A DNA stretch of 64,000 nt. It comes from JAHEJA01 sp965656445. Lineage in GTDB: Bacteria; Pseudomonadota; Alphaproteobacteria; Rhodobacterales; Rhodobacteraceae. The position numbers and the translations under genes were made by a program. The stretch covers positions 18,734-82,733 of the forward strand of contig CBFHKO010000009.1 of the NCBI GenBank assembly GCA_965656445.1. Reading direction: 5' to 3'. Below the pieces are notes generated by a model, which saw only the letters and a list, made by a program, of their open reading frames with translations, was not told the origin of the DNA and made no database searches. Below are positions 26,600 through 35,684 of the stretch, piece after piece (position 1 is the stretch's first letter; every line of letters begins with the position of its first letter).

Positions 26600-27631
26600 T
26601 TAGGCCGCGGCAATCACGCTTTGGCCTAAGTCCACATAGGTTTTGGGAACAGTAATCCCGTCTTGTTCTGCCTCGGTGCGTTTTGCAAATCGACGAAGTC
26701 CGGGCAAACGCGCCCCGTCTTGAGCGATGATTTCAGCCAATAGCTCTTCTAAACGCGGCGCGAAATTGGTCTCTTCTTCGGCTGGCTTAAGGGCGATGAG
26801 ATAATGCCCAACTTTGGGGGCTGGACCTTCGGCTGCAAAAAATGAGCTCGCTTGATAGCTAAAGTTTGATCCTGTCATTGAGGCGGAGAGGATTTCCACC
26901 ATCAAGGCCAGCGCCGTGCCTTTGGGACCGCCCACTGGAACCATTGATCCCTTGAGACCTTCAGATGGGTCCGTGGTGTCCTTGCCCTCTGCATCCAGGG
27001 CCCATCCCGTTGGAATGGGTTGGCCTGTTTTGGCGGCATGCATGATTTTACCACGGGCCACAACGGACAGGGACATATCAATCACAAGGGGATTTTCATT
27101 TAATCGTGGAACGCCAAAGGCAATTGGATTGGTTCCAAACAAAGGCGTGTTGCCACCATGCGGGGCAATGGCGGGCGGGGAATTTGTGACCATTAGGCCA
27201 ATCAAGCCCGCTTGAGCGATTTTTTCCACATGGATCGAAAGGGATCCGCAATGATGCGAATTTGCGATTGCCATAGCTGCAAGGCCATAGCTATGCGCCG
27301 CTGTGATCCCATGCTCGATGGCTTGATCAATGGCGGGATAGGCAAAACCGCAATCTGCATCAGTCATGAGAGCCGCAGGAAACACGGCTTTTGTCGTGAT
27401 ATGCGCAGATTTGTTGATCTTTCCTGATTTCACCTGAGCCATGTAATCGCTGAGACGCGATAGTCCGTGCCCGACTTGTCCGTCGGCTTCGGCCTCAACG
27501 AGCGCGCGCGCTACAGAAAGAGCAGCGCCATCTGCAACACCCAAAGCGACAAAAGCGCGTTGAATGAGGTCGGTGGCGTCAGTGAGAGAAAGGGTAACGG
27601 TATCTGTCATATCTGGGGTGGCGGCATCCAT
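26600..27631 (-). CDS. comC: Malate/L-lactate dehydrogenase-family enzyme, ComC-like (R)-sulfolactate dehydrogenase
   Basis: 343 residues of the Ldh2/YiaK-type NAD(P) dehydrogenases (GHGLSRLSDY, NSHHCGSL, PHGGNTPLFGTNPIAFG, GPKGTALALMVEIL). ComC of this family reduces sulfopyruvate to (R)-sulfolactate and is known beside SuyAB. Its position between suyB and the exporter gene supports that role: it would bring sulfopyruvate, for example from cysteate or (S)-sulfolactate, into the SuyAB step. No slcC partner is in the window. A second start at 27610 (MTDTVTLS) is possible. Confidence 0.8.
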   Translation of the reverse strand: MDAATPDMTDTVTLSLTDATDLIQRAFVALGVADGAALSVARALVEAEADGQVGHGLSRLSDYMAQVKSGKINKSAHITTKAVFPAALMTDADCGFAYPAIDQAIEHGITAAHSYGLAAMAIANSHHCGSLSIHVEKIAQAGLIGLMVTNSPPAIAPHGGNTPLFGTNPIAFGVPRLNENPLVIDMSLSVVARGKIMHAAKTGQPIPTGWALDAEGKDTTDPSEGLKGSMVPVGGPKGTALALMVEILSASMTGSNFSYQASSFFAAEGPAPKVGHYLIALKPAEEETNFAPRLEELLAEIIAQDGARLPGLRRFAKRTEAEQDGITVPKTYVDLGQSVIAAA

Positions 27632-27654
27632 AATTTGAATGCCGCCTATCCTAT

Positions 27655-28836
27655 TTACGCAGAGCGGTAAAGTTTGGTCATCGAGAATTCGCGGTGACCT
27701 AAGGCTTCTGCCGCTGTGTTGCGACCATTTGCTGTGCGACGGATCATTTCGATCAAATCGTCGCCTGCTTCGTCGATGGTCTTTTCACGACGCAAGATAC
27801 CCGACACGTCAACGTCAACGTGCTCTGACATTGTGCGTACTGTGCGTGGGTTTGCAGTGATCTTGATGACTGGAACGATTGGGTTGCCCACAACGTTCCC
27901 TTGACCTGTTGGGAAGGTGTGGATTACCGCACCACCCGCTGCCATCAATGTCACACATTCCGCCGCCGCAGAGGAGCTATCCATAAAGTACAGACCATTG
28001 CCCGCATTTGGCGCTTCTGCTGGTTCTAGGATGTCGATGTATTTCGAGGTACGACCGATTTTCTCTAGGTTACCGAGGGCTTTTTCCTCAATCGTGGTCA
28101 ACCCACCTTCGATGTTGCCTTTGGTTGGCTGTGAATCGGACAAGTCATCTGTCTGGTGTGCAAAGATCACGTCGTCTTGATACGCTTTCCACATTTTGTA
28201 CCAACGCTCACCAACTTCTTCGTTGATCGCGCGCTCTTTACAAATGTGCTCAGCACCTGTGATTTCAGATGTTTCGCCAAAGAACCCTGTGATCCCTTCA
28301 GGAAGCAGCTTGTCGTACATGTTGCCAACAGTTGGGCAAGAGCCAAGGCCCGTTGTCGTGTCAGACTCACCACATTTTGTTGAGACCCAAAGTTCAGAGA
28401 TTGAACACTCTTCTCGTTGGTATTCAGATGTCATGTGGACGAAGTCTTTCGCAGCCCAGCTCGCGCGGCGGATGGTTTCGAAATCACCGTTCTGTTCGAT
28501 CGAGAATTCCGCAACTGGCTTGCCTGTTGCGCGGATGCCGTCGGCAATGCGCTTGGTCCAGCCTGGTTCGATACCGATCACAACAACGGCGGCCACATTC
28601 GGGTTCGCGCCTGTGCCGATCATTGTGCGGAAGTGCAATTCTAGGTCTTCACCAAACTGCAAACGGCCATAGGCATGCGGGATCGCCATTGTGCCTTTGA
28701 CATTGTTCGCAACCGCTTCACACGCGGCGTTTGAAATATCGTCAACGGGCAAGATGACAACATGGTTACGTACGCCAACGCGTCCGTTTTCACGACGGAA
28801 GGCTTTGACTGTCATATTTGAGTATTTCGTAGACAT
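27655..28836 (-). CDS. suyB: (R)-sulfolactate sulfo-lyase large subunit
   Basis: 393 residues of the altronate dehydratase/UxaA C-terminal family, with FRRENGRVGVRNHVVILPVDD at the N-terminus (shown in part) and conserved Cys-containing segments STKCGESDTTTGLGSCPTVG. SuyAB splits (R)-3-sulfolactate into pyruvate and sulfite. ATG 28836 with AAGGAG upstream is chosen; the longer frame reaching 28995 only overlaps the small-subunit gene. Immediately downstream of suyA and inside a DHPS operon, which separates it from sugar-acid dehydratases. Confidence 0.92.
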   Translation of the reverse strand: MSTKYSNMTVKAFRRENGRVGVRNHVVILPVDDISNAACEAVANNVKGTMAIPHAYGRLQFGEDLELHFRTMIGTGANPNVAAVVVIGIEPGWTKRIADGIRATGKPVAEFSIEQNGDFETIRRASWAAKDFVHMTSEYQREECSISELWVSTKCGESDTTTGLGSCPTVGNMYDKLLPEGITGFFGETSEITGAEHICKERAINEEVGERWYKMWKAYQDDVIFAHQTDDLSDSQPTKGNIEGGLTTIEEKALGNLEKIGRTSKYIDILEPAEAPNAGNGLYFMDSSSAAAECVTLMAAGGAVIHTFPTGQGNVVGNPIVPVIKITANPRTVRTMSEHVDVDVSGILRREKTIDEAGDDLIEMIRRTANGRNTAAEALGHREFSMTKLYRSA

Positions 28837-28846
28837 AAGTCTCTCC

Positions 28847-29137
28847 TTACCAGCGTTTTGTTTTGCAGTTATGGGTGTGGACGTGCTGACCTTGGGGAAT
28901 GTCGGCAATAATTTTTCCGATGTCTTCGCCATATTTCGTCGCCGTATCGCCGTCCTTGAGGTCCTTGAGAGCAATCTTGTGACCGATTGGCACATCTGCT
29001 TCTGCTTTTAGGCGGAAAGTTGAGTTATCGTGCGTGACGCAAACAAGCATGTCTGTTCCGGCGGTTAGGCCTTCTACGACGACAACACCAACGTTATCTG
29101 CATGTTCATGCACCAAGAGATGCGGGATTTCTGACAT
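28847..29137 (-). CDS. suyA: (R)-sulfolactate sulfo-lyase small subunit
   Basis: 96 residues forming one SAF domain: IPHLLVHEHADNVGVVVVEG, then PIGHKIALKDL and a C-terminal HTHNCKTKRW. The pattern fits SuyA rather than the altronate dehydratase N-terminal domain. ATG 29137 with GGAG upstream is chosen over 29149. suyB follows 10 bases later; the two subunits form the lyase. Confidence 0.92.
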   Translation of the reverse strand: MSEIPHLLVHEHADNVGVVVVEGLTAGTDMLVCVTHDNSTFRLKAEADVPIGHKIALKDLKDGDTATKYGEDIGKIIADIPQGQHVHTHNCKTKRW

Positions 29138-29148
29138 ATTAGGCTCCA

Positions 29149-30141
29149 TCAGTTTGGTTTAAGAATAAGTTTCGGGCTGGCAACGGTTCCATTTAGAATA
29201 TCTTGGAAGGCCTGTTGCCCATCTGCCAAGGCGCGTTCCTCAAACCAATCAAGCGGCCCTAACGAGCCGTCGAAAATAGCTTGAGCCGTCTGGCGGAAGT
29301 CTTGGGCCGTATAGGTATACGTCCCGATAAAGGTTATTTCTTGCAAGGTCATGCGGCGAATGTCCAATCCATCGGTGGCTTGACCCAATCCGATATGTCC
29401 GATCACACCACCAGGGCGGGCCGCTGCGGACGCAGTTTTGCGCGTGGCCGCATAGCCAACGCCGTCAATGATCACGTCATAGGCGTTCGTGTCGCTGTCA
29501 TCTGCAGAGGCCTTGACCGTTTGCGCACATTTTTCGATGAGATGCGCACGACGCGCCTCATTCGGTTCGATGATCGTTATCTTGTTCACACCTTGGGCCT
29601 TGAGGCTCAGTGCTGCGCCCAAACCGATGGCACCGCCACCAAGCACAAGCGCATCTGCGTCTTGCCCCGCTGTTTCACAGGTCTTGAGCGCCAAGCGAAC
29701 AGTATGCCATCCGCAGGCAATCGGTTCCGCAAGGGATGCTTGGGCCAAGCTCACATGATCAGGAACTGTGACTAAATTCTGCTCACGCATTGCGACGTAT
29801 TGGGCAAAACCGCCCTCGCGTGGGGGCATCGAGATGATTTGACGATCAGGACAGAGGTTATCGCGTCCTGTTTGGCACGCAACGCAAGATCCACAAGAAA
29901 CCAATGGGTTGATCGTAACACGTTCTCCGTCACGCGCTCCGCCTTGGATGATACCTGCGGCTTCGTGACCGAGGATCAATGGGGCAGGGCGGCGTTCGTC
30001 ATGGCCGAGAAAGGCATGCATGTCGGAGCCGCAAATTCCAACGCTATCGATGCGGATGAGAACTTGATCCGAACTCGGCGCGGGATCGGGGACATCGCGG
30101 AATTCAAGCGATTTAGGTCCAGTATAAACAAGCGCTTTCAT
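29149..30141 (-). CDS. hpsP: Zinc-dependent alcohol dehydrogenase, probable DHPS dehydrogenase HpsP
   Basis: 330 residues of the MDR family. Catalytic zinc ligands lie in GICGSDMH and LGHEAAG; the structural zinc motif has four Cys (CGSCVACQTGRDNLC). The NAD-binding GGGAIGLGAA follows near residue 165. In the DHPS pathway HpsO and HpsP interconvert the DHPS enantiomers through the ketone. Position between the SDR and suyA supports this; which of the two is HpsO and which HpsP is assigned by family memory, not by proof. Start overlaps the SDR stop (ATGA). Confidence 0.78.
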   Translation of the reverse strand: MKALVYTGPKSLEFRDVPDPAPSSDQVLIRIDSVGICGSDMHAFLGHDERRPAPLILGHEAAGIIQGGARDGERVTINPLVSCGSCVACQTGRDNLCPDRQIISMPPREGGFAQYVAMREQNLVTVPDHVSLAQASLAEPIACGWHTVRLALKTCETAGQDADALVLGGGAIGLGAALSLKAQGVNKITIIEPNEARRAHLIEKCAQTVKASADDSDTNAYDVIIDGVGYAATRKTASAAARPGGVIGHIGLGQATDGLDIRRMTLQEITFIGTYTYTAQDFRQTAQAIFDGSLGPLDWFEERALADGQQAFQDILNGTVASPKLILKPN

Positions 30142-30902
30142 TTTGCAGTAAATCCTCCGTCAACCATCAAGACTTGACCTGTAACATAAGCTGACGCATC
30201 AGAGGCCAAAAACAGCAAGGGACCGTCGATATCTTCGGGTTCGCCATTACGACCGATGCAGGTTTGCGCCGCATTGCGCGCCGCGCGTTCAGGATCGGCA
30301 AAGACAGGCGCGGTTAGTTCCGTTTTAAAGAAACCTGGGCCAATCGCGTTGGCGGTGATGCCTTGGGGAGACCATGCTTGCGCCATTGCGCGCGTCATCT
30401 GGGCAACACCGCCTTTTGAGGCGCCATAGGACAGGCTGTCAGGAAAAGCACGGTGGCTTTGTAATGAGGCGAAGTTGATAATCCGTCCCCAGTTTTGCTC
30501 GGCCATATGGGGGACGAAACAGCGGGACAAAAAGAATGGCACCGCGAGGTTCAAGTTGATCGTATCATCCCAGCCGTCTGGCGTGATCTCATCAATGGGT
30601 TGGCGATTATTCAGACCTGCGGCGTGAACCACAATATCAACGCCCCCATAGATATCCATGACTTGGGCTGCGATATCGTCGGTCTTGTCGCGATCTGAAA
30701 GATCTACGGGCAGTGGCGTAAAAGCCCCCTCAATGGACGCGGCTGTCTTGGCCAAGGCATCCGCGCGACGAGCAAGCCCGACCACGCGCGCGCCCGCATT
30801 TGCCAAAACGATAGCCGCACGCGCCCCCAATCCTGAACTGGCACCTGTGACACAGGCCACTTTGCCCGTCAGATCAAACATATGAGAGGGGGCAGCGGTC
30901 AT
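30138..30902 (-). CDS. hpsO: Short-chain dehydrogenase, probable DHPS dehydrogenase HpsO
   Basis: 254 residues of the classical SDR family: TGASSGLGARA for NAD(P) binding, HAAGLNNR, catalytic Ser in NFASLQS and YGASKGG (Tyr-x3-Lys). It probably oxidises or reduces C2 of DHPS, pairing with the zinc dehydrogenase to convert one DHPS enantiomer to the other before HpsN. A second in-frame Met at residue 8 (MFDLTGK) is an alternative start. Confidence 0.78.
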   Translation of the reverse strand: MTAAPSHMFDLTGKVACVTGASSGLGARAAIVLANAGARVVGLARRADALAKTAASIEGAFTPLPVDLSDRDKTDDIAAQVMDIYGGVDIVVHAAGLNNRQPIDEITPDGWDDTINLNLAVPFFLSRCFVPHMAEQNWGRIINFASLQSHRAFPDSLSYGASKGGVAQMTRAMAQAWSPQGITANAIGPGFFKTELTAPVFADPERAARNAAQTCIGRNGEPEDIDGPLLFLASDASAYVTGQVLMVDGGFTAK

Positions 30903-30905
30903 GAA

Positions 30906-32213
30906 TTACCCTTCCGCCGACAAATCAAAGTTTTCGCCGGGGAAATATTTCTGGAGGCGAATATCCGCGGTGCGTGCGTGACCTTCCATCCCTTCGAGGC
31001 GGGAAATGCGGGCGGTTGCAATGGCGACATCTTTTGAACCCTCGCGTGTGGCGCGCTGCCATGTCACGATCTTCATGTATTTATGCACCGACAAGCCGCC
31101 CGTGTAGGATGCCGCACCAGATGTTGGCAAAACGTGGTTCGTTCCTGAGGCTTTGTCTCCAAAGGCAACTGTGGTTTCCTCACCCAAGAAGAGCGAGCCA
31201 TAGCAGTTGAGGTTGTTCAACCACCAATCCAGATCTTCGGCTTGAACAGTGAGGTGCTCAGGGGCGTAATCATCAGAACATTGCGCCATTTCAACGCGAT
31301 CTGCGCAAACGATGACTTCGGCATAATCGCGCCATGCGGCCCGTGCGTTGTCGCGGTTTACCTCTGGGAGCTCTTCGATCAACTGAGGCACGCGGTTCAT
31401 GACTGTTTCTGCCAGATCACGATCATCCGTTACCAACCAAACAGGTGAGTTATAGCCATGCTCAGCTTGCCCCACCAAATCCACAGCGACGATTTCCGCA
31501 TCCGCTGTTTTATCAGCAAGGATCAAGCTATCGGTCGGACCTGCGATCATGTCGATTCCGACGCGACCAAAGAGGATACGCTTGGCCTCGGCGACGAATT
31601 GGTTGCCGGGTCCAACGAGGATATTTGCCTTGGGCAATCCAAAGAGACCAAAGGTCATTGAGGCAATCCCTTGGACGCCGCCCATAGCCATGATCTGGGT
31701 TGCGCCACATTTATGCGCCGCATAGATGATCGCTGGGGCAACACCCACGCCCGGACGGGGTGGAGAACAGGCAACGATGTGTTCACATCCCGCAACTTGA
31801 GCCGTTGTCACCGTCATAATTGCAGAGGCGATATGGCTGTATCGACCACCGGGAACATAGCAGCCTGCTGTATTCACAGGAATGGATTTCTGACCTGCGA
31901 TGAGACCTGGGACAACTTCAACTTCGATGTCCTTGAGGGTCGCGCGTTGTGCTTCGGCAAAGCGTTTGACGTTGGCATGGGCAAAATCGATGTCATCGCG
32001 TAGCTTTTTAGGAACCTGATTGATGGCGGCTTCGATTTCCTCTTGGGTTAAGAGGACATTGCCGTCATATTTATCAAACTTCGCTGCATATTCTAATGCT
32101 TTGGCATCGCCGCCTGCTTCGATATCGTTCAAGATACCTTGGACGGTTGCATTCACATCAGATGCGTTTGACTGCGATGTGAGCGTTGCTTTTTTGAGGT
32201 AGTCTCGTGCCAT
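30906..32213 (-). CDS. hpsN: Sulfopropanediol 3-dehydrogenase (histidinol dehydrogenase family)
   Basis: 435 residues, typical for this family: GQKSIPVNTAGCYVPGG, VGPGNQFVAEAKR and TSGAASYTGGLSVHKYMK are the conserved blocks of histidinol-dehydrogenase-like enzymes. HpsN oxidises (R)-DHPS at C1-OH in two steps to (R)-sulfolactate with NAD. The setting with TRAP transporter, SuyAB and HpsO/P makes biosynthetic HisD unlikely. It follows the TRAP large permease gene by 11 bases in the same operon. Confidence 0.92.
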   Translation of the reverse strand: MARDYLKKATLTSQSNASDVNATVQGILNDIEAGGDAKALEYAAKFDKYDGNVLLTQEEIEAAINQVPKKLRDDIDFAHANVKRFAEAQRATLKDIEVEVVPGLIAGQKSIPVNTAGCYVPGGRYSHIASAIMTVTTAQVAGCEHIVACSPPRPGVGVAPAIIYAAHKCGATQIMAMGGVQGIASMTFGLFGLPKANILVGPGNQFVAEAKRILFGRVGIDMIAGPTDSLILADKTADAEIVAVDLVGQAEHGYNSPVWLVTDDRDLAETVMNRVPQLIEELPEVNRDNARAAWRDYAEVIVCADRVEMAQCSDDYAPEHLTVQAEDLDWWLNNLNCYGSLFLGEETTVAFGDKASGTNHVLPTSGAASYTGGLSVHKYMKIVTWQRATREGSKDVAIATARISRLEGMEGHARTADIRLQKYFPGENFDLSAEG

Positions 32214-32224
32214 AAGTGAGAGTC

Positions 32225-33556
32225 CTATTTATAGATATCAGGTAGGAGAGTTGTTGAAAGTTCAGGAACGAATGCGATCAAGAGTACAACGAGCAACATG
32301 AAGAAGACGAAGGGAATTGCATAAACCGCAATTTTCAAGATCGATTCACCTGTGATCCCAGACACAACAAAGAGGTTTAGTCCAAGAGGTGGAGTAATGA
32401 ACCCGACGCCCAAAGCTGTGATCATCATGACGCAGAATTGGATTTCGTTCATGCCAATTTCATCGGCAAGGGGTTTCAAGATTGGCGCCAAAATCACGAT
32501 ATTTGGCGTTGTTTCCATCACGCAGCCCGCCGCGATCAAGATACCGATCATGAGCAGGATCAAGAGGTAAGGATTATCTGTCATCGAGGTTACAGAATAG
32601 ACAAACCCTTGAGGAACACCCATGATGGCCAATGCCTGCGCTAAAGGAAGTGAAAAAGCGATGATCGGAAGGATGACACCATTCACTTTGGCCGAGCTGA
32701 TCAACATGCCTGGGAAATCTGACAATTTCAGCGTCCCGAGGATAAAGCCGATGATGATTGTGACAATCACGGCTGTTGCACCTGCTTCGGTTGGGGTGAG
32801 GCGGCCTGAGAAGATACCGTAGAAAATGATGCCAGGAACGATAAAGGCGTACCAACCGCTTTTGATGGATGACAAAAGGTTCACGCCCCATTCGCCCCAT
32901 GTGATCTGACCGCCACCTTCAAACCGATAGATGCGGTTCATCACGATGTTGGTCACCAAGATTGAGCCTAGGATGGCGATCCCTGGAATGAGGGCTGCTT
33001 GGAACAATGTGGATGCGGATATACCTAGGACCAAACCAATCACGATGTAGGCAATGGACGGTGGGATCAAGATCCCTGTACAGGCACCCGCGGCCACCAA
33101 GGCACAAGCATAGGGACGGGGATACCCGCTTTCGACCAAACGGGCGATTGTCATGCGACCAACGGCTGCGGCACCTGCGGCGTCTGATCCAGAGATTGCG
33201 GAAAACATGCCACAGACCAGAACAGTTGCGGAGCCAAATCCACCTTTTGCCCAGCATGTGAGCGCCTCAGCGACATCTAGGAATTTGCGCGACAAGCCAG
33301 TGCGCACAAGCACGTCACCTGTCAGGATGAACAATGGGATCGCAGTTAGGGCAAAGTGGTCAATACCTGCAAATAGGCTTTCACCAACCAAGGTCAGAGG
33401 CAAATCGCCAGACATGAGCAACATTGTGATTGCGGCAACACCAATCGCGGCCCAAACGGGAACTGCGAGGGCGCAGAGGACGACGAAGAGGATAACGGGA
33501 ACATAGAAATCCCAACCCAAAACGACAGTTTGTTCTTGTAGAGCACTCCAAAGCAT
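32225..33556 (-). CDS. TRAP transporter large permease (DctM type)
   Basis: 443 residues, nearly all hydrophobic, about twelve transmembrane segments, with DctM marks such as GVGFITPPLGLNLFVV and SGSDAAGAAAVGRMTIARL. It is the channel subunit that imports the bound substrate with sodium. It overlaps the DctQ gene by one base. As hpsKLM-type transporter, the likely substrate is DHPS. Confidence 0.93.
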   Translation of the reverse strand: MLWSALQEQTVVLGWDFYVPVILFVVLCALAVPVWAAIGVAAITMLLMSGDLPLTLVGESLFAGIDHFALTAIPLFILTGDVLVRTGLSRKFLDVAEALTCWAKGGFGSATVLVCGMFSAISGSDAAGAAAVGRMTIARLVESGYPRPYACALVAAGACTGILIPPSIAYIVIGLVLGISASTLFQAALIPGIAILGSILVTNIVMNRIYRFEGGGQITWGEWGVNLLSSIKSGWYAFIVPGIIFYGIFSGRLTPTEAGATAVIVTIIIGFILGTLKLSDFPGMLISSAKVNGVILPIIAFSLPLAQALAIMGVPQGFVYSVTSMTDNPYLLILLMIGILIAAGCVMETTPNIVILAPILKPLADEIGMNEIQFCVMMITALGVGFITPPLGLNLFVVSGITGESILKIAVYAIPFVFFMLLVVLLIAFVPELSTTLLPDIYK

Positions 33557-34083
33557 TATGCGCCCCCTTCTTCAAAGAGGGTGTCACCCTCATATACGTC
33601 ATTGCCCGCGCGAAGATCCCTGAGGTCGCGCAAGAAAGATTGGACGAGGCGGAGCGAGACCAGTGCAAATCCAGTCGGGACCGCCATCAGAAACCACACC
33701 ATTGAGACGCGCAAACCATGGGTCACGGAACCGAATTTGTACGAGACCATGACAGTTTCAAAAGAATAGAACAGAGCGATAAGAGCCACGCCTAGCATCA
33801 CCACATCGCCGAACATATAAACCAACGCTTTGATGCGTCTGCCCAAGTAATGCATGATAACATCGATGCGGATGTGCGCGCGTTCTTTGACGGCAGCGGC
33901 GGCACCAATCCACGCTAGATAGATAAACGAATACCGCACCATTTCTTCGCCCCAAATGGAGGAATAGGCGAAAATCTCGCGCCGTAGCACTTCGATCGCC
34001 ATGGTGATGACGACCATCACATAAAAGACCAAGAGCGCCCACCGTTCGGCGTTTTGATCTATAAGCTTCAAATACCTAGACAT
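33556..34083 (-). CDS. TRAP transporter small permease (DctQ type)
   Basis: 175 residues with four hydrophobic segments and the DctQ signature around YSSIWGEEMVRYSFIYLAWIG and VKERAHIRIDV. ATG 34083 with AGGAG upstream is preferred over the in-frame GTG at 34101. Works with the large permease and the periplasmic binding protein. Confidence 0.9.
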   Translation of the reverse strand: MSRYLKLIDQNAERWALLVFYVMVVITMAIEVLRREIFAYSSIWGEEMVRYSFIYLAWIGAAAAVKERAHIRIDVIMHYLGRRIKALVYMFGDVVMLGVALIALFYSFETVMVSYKFGSVTHGLRVSMVWFLMAVPTGFALVSLRLVQSFLRDLRDLRAGNDVYEGDTLFEEGGA

Positions 34084-34196
34084 GTCGTGCTCCTGTTGCA
34101 CACCTCTCCCGTGATCACCGAAGTGACCTCATCAGGTTAGGCTGTCAGAAAATTCAAGGTCTGAGGCCCCAAGACGGGACCTCAGAAAAAGGTGTC

Positions 34197-35342
34197 TTAT
34201 GCGTCGTGGACGTAGAGACGGCCCATTGTTGAGGCGCCTTCTTCCAATTTCGCAAATGCATCCATGGAACCTGCAAGGTCTTTCTTGAACTGATCCCATT
34301 CGCTGCGCTGGTATCCACCAGCTGCTTTCCATTCGCCCAACTGATCTTCTGAGAGTGAGTGGAACTGAACGCCAGATTTCGCCAATTCAGACATCGCATA
34401 AGCGCGTGCTGCTGGGACTTTGGCACAGTTTTGCTGCTGTGTGATGTCACCTGCGAACATGATGCCGTCTTGGATATCAGATGGCAGACCATTGAACCAC
34501 TCTAGGTTCATTGAGTACACTTGGCTGTCAGGAACGGCCTGTGTGAATGTCACGTGGCTTAGGATATCTTTGAAGCCAAAGACGTAGAGCGCGCCAACGG
34601 ATGGATCGAGTGCGTCTGCAACACCTTGTTTGATCGCAGAAGGTGTTTCACCCCATGCAACAGGTGTCGGGTTTGCGCCAACCATACGGTAATATTGCTG
34701 CAACATTGCTGAGCCTGGAACGCGGAATTTTACGCCATCTAGGTCTGCTGGTGTGATAACAGCATTGCCGCCTTTACGAACTGCAACAACACGTGGGTCG
34801 ATGTTCACGTAGAACAATGGCTTAAAACCCGCTGCTTCGACTTTTGGTGTGACGGCATCGGCCCAAGCTTGTGATGTCACAAGGTTTGTGAAGCGTTGGT
34901 TGGAGCCACAGAAGTAAGGCATGTTGATCAAGTCAACGGCGCTGGCAAATGGGGCAAAGTTAGATAGCGAGTGCTGTGCCGCTTGGATTGTGCCGCCTTG
35001 AACAGCTTGAACCAATGCACCACCTGCGCCCAACTGACCACCTGGGGCCAATTTAACGTAGACTTTGCCGTTTGTTGCGTTCTGGATGTTTTCTTTGAGG
35101 TCCAACTGCATGATTGGATAGCTGCGAGACGCGCCCAAGACATATGCCGTTGCAATTGTCATTGTGTGCTCTGCTGCTTTTTCACGCTCACGCTCTTCGT
35201 TTGCAGTTTGTGCAGCCGCTTCGCTGGACCATAGCATTCCTGATGCACCTGCAACCATAGCAGCCGTAAAGCCACCTGTGCCCGCAAGTTTCAGGAAATT
35301 ACGGCGCTCTGCCGATTTCAATTCTTTGGTTTCTTTAGTCAT
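34197..35342 (-). CDS. TRAP transporter substrate-binding protein (DctP type)
   Basis: 381 residues. A Tat-type signal (RRNFLKLAGTGG then hydrophobic, ending near SEAAAQT) precedes a DctP-family binding domain with the typical LAPGGQLGAGGALVQAVQ and VKFRVPGSAMLQQYY blocks. GGAGGAAGATT lies before the ATG. The product would bind DHPS in the periplasm and deliver it to the DctQM permease; ligand assigned by operon context. Confidence 0.92.
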   Translation of the reverse strand: MTKETKELKSAERRNFLKLAGTGGFTAAMVAGASGMLWSSEAAAQTANEEREREKAAEHTMTIATAYVLGASRSYPIMQLDLKENIQNATNGKVYVKLAPGGQLGAGGALVQAVQGGTIQAAQHSLSNFAPFASAVDLINMPYFCGSNQRFTNLVTSQAWADAVTPKVEAAGFKPLFYVNIDPRVVAVRKGGNAVITPADLDGVKFRVPGSAMLQQYYRMVGANPTPVAWGETPSAIKQGVADALDPSVGALYVFGFKDILSHVTFTQAVPDSQVYSMNLEWFNGLPSDIQDGIMFAGDITQQQNCAKVPAARAYAMSELAKSGVQFHSLSEDQLGEWKAAGGYQRSEWDQFKKDLAGSMDAFAKLEEGASTMGRLYVHDA

Positions 35343-35364
35343 AATCTTCCTCCCTAGAAGTTTA

Positions 35365-35547
35365 TTATTGCGCGTCGTTTTTTGCGCGCGCTTCGCGTTT
35401 CAGTATATCCACAACGAAAAAAACAGTAGCCAAGAGCAAAATTAACATCTCTTGAACGTCTGTTAGAAAAACCGACATACCCAATGTTCCGAACACTACG
35501 TTCGCAAGCATCGTGGCGAACAATATAATTGAAAGAGTGATAAACAT
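35365..35547 (-). CDS. Small membrane protein heading the DHPS operon
   Basis: 60 residues with two hydrophobic segments (about 1-22 and 32-48) and a basic, Ala-rich tail (KREARAKNDA). GGAAAG precedes the ATG. It lies directly between the operator region and dctP, in the right place to be the first gene of the operon. No named family recognised. It could be an accessory subunit of the TRAP transporter; a role is not known. Confidence 0.65.
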   Translation of the reverse strand: MFITLSIILFATMLANVVFGTLGMSVFLTDVQEMLILLLATVFFVVDILKREARAKNDAQ

Positions 35548-35555
35548 GATCTTTC

Positions 35556-35585
35556 CATTCCGAATTAAGTAATCGATTCGGAATG
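35556..35585. promoter_or_regulatory. Inverted repeat CATTCCGAAT-N10-ATTCGGAATG
   Basis: Perfect 10-bp arms (35556-35565, 35576-35585) in the leader of the DHPS operon, between the LacI operators and the small-protein start. Could bind a further regulator or fold in the RNA. Confidence 0.5.
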
Positions 35586-35587
35586 AA

Positions 35588-35623
35588 TGTAAGCGCTTTC
35601 ATTTTTTCGTGCAAGCGCTTACA
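35588..35623. promoter_or_regulatory. Paired LacI-family operators between the DHPS operon and lacI-type gene
   Basis: TGTAAGCGCTTTCA (35588-35601) and TGCAAGCGCTTACA (35610-35623) share the palindromic core AAGCGCTT with central CG, the standard LacI/GalR-type site. Centres are 22 bases apart, two helical turns. They lie 62 bases before the regulator gene and upstream of the operon, so both may be controlled. Confidence 0.85.
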
Positions 35624-35684
35624 TTGACATTCGTAGAGATTCTTTGCACAGACTGCATTTTAACGATTACGACCGTGGAACCGC

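Noticed and set aside
30906..32213. Histidine-biosynthesis gene hisD
   Set aside because: Family is the same, but the sulfonate operon context points to HpsN; no other his genes near.
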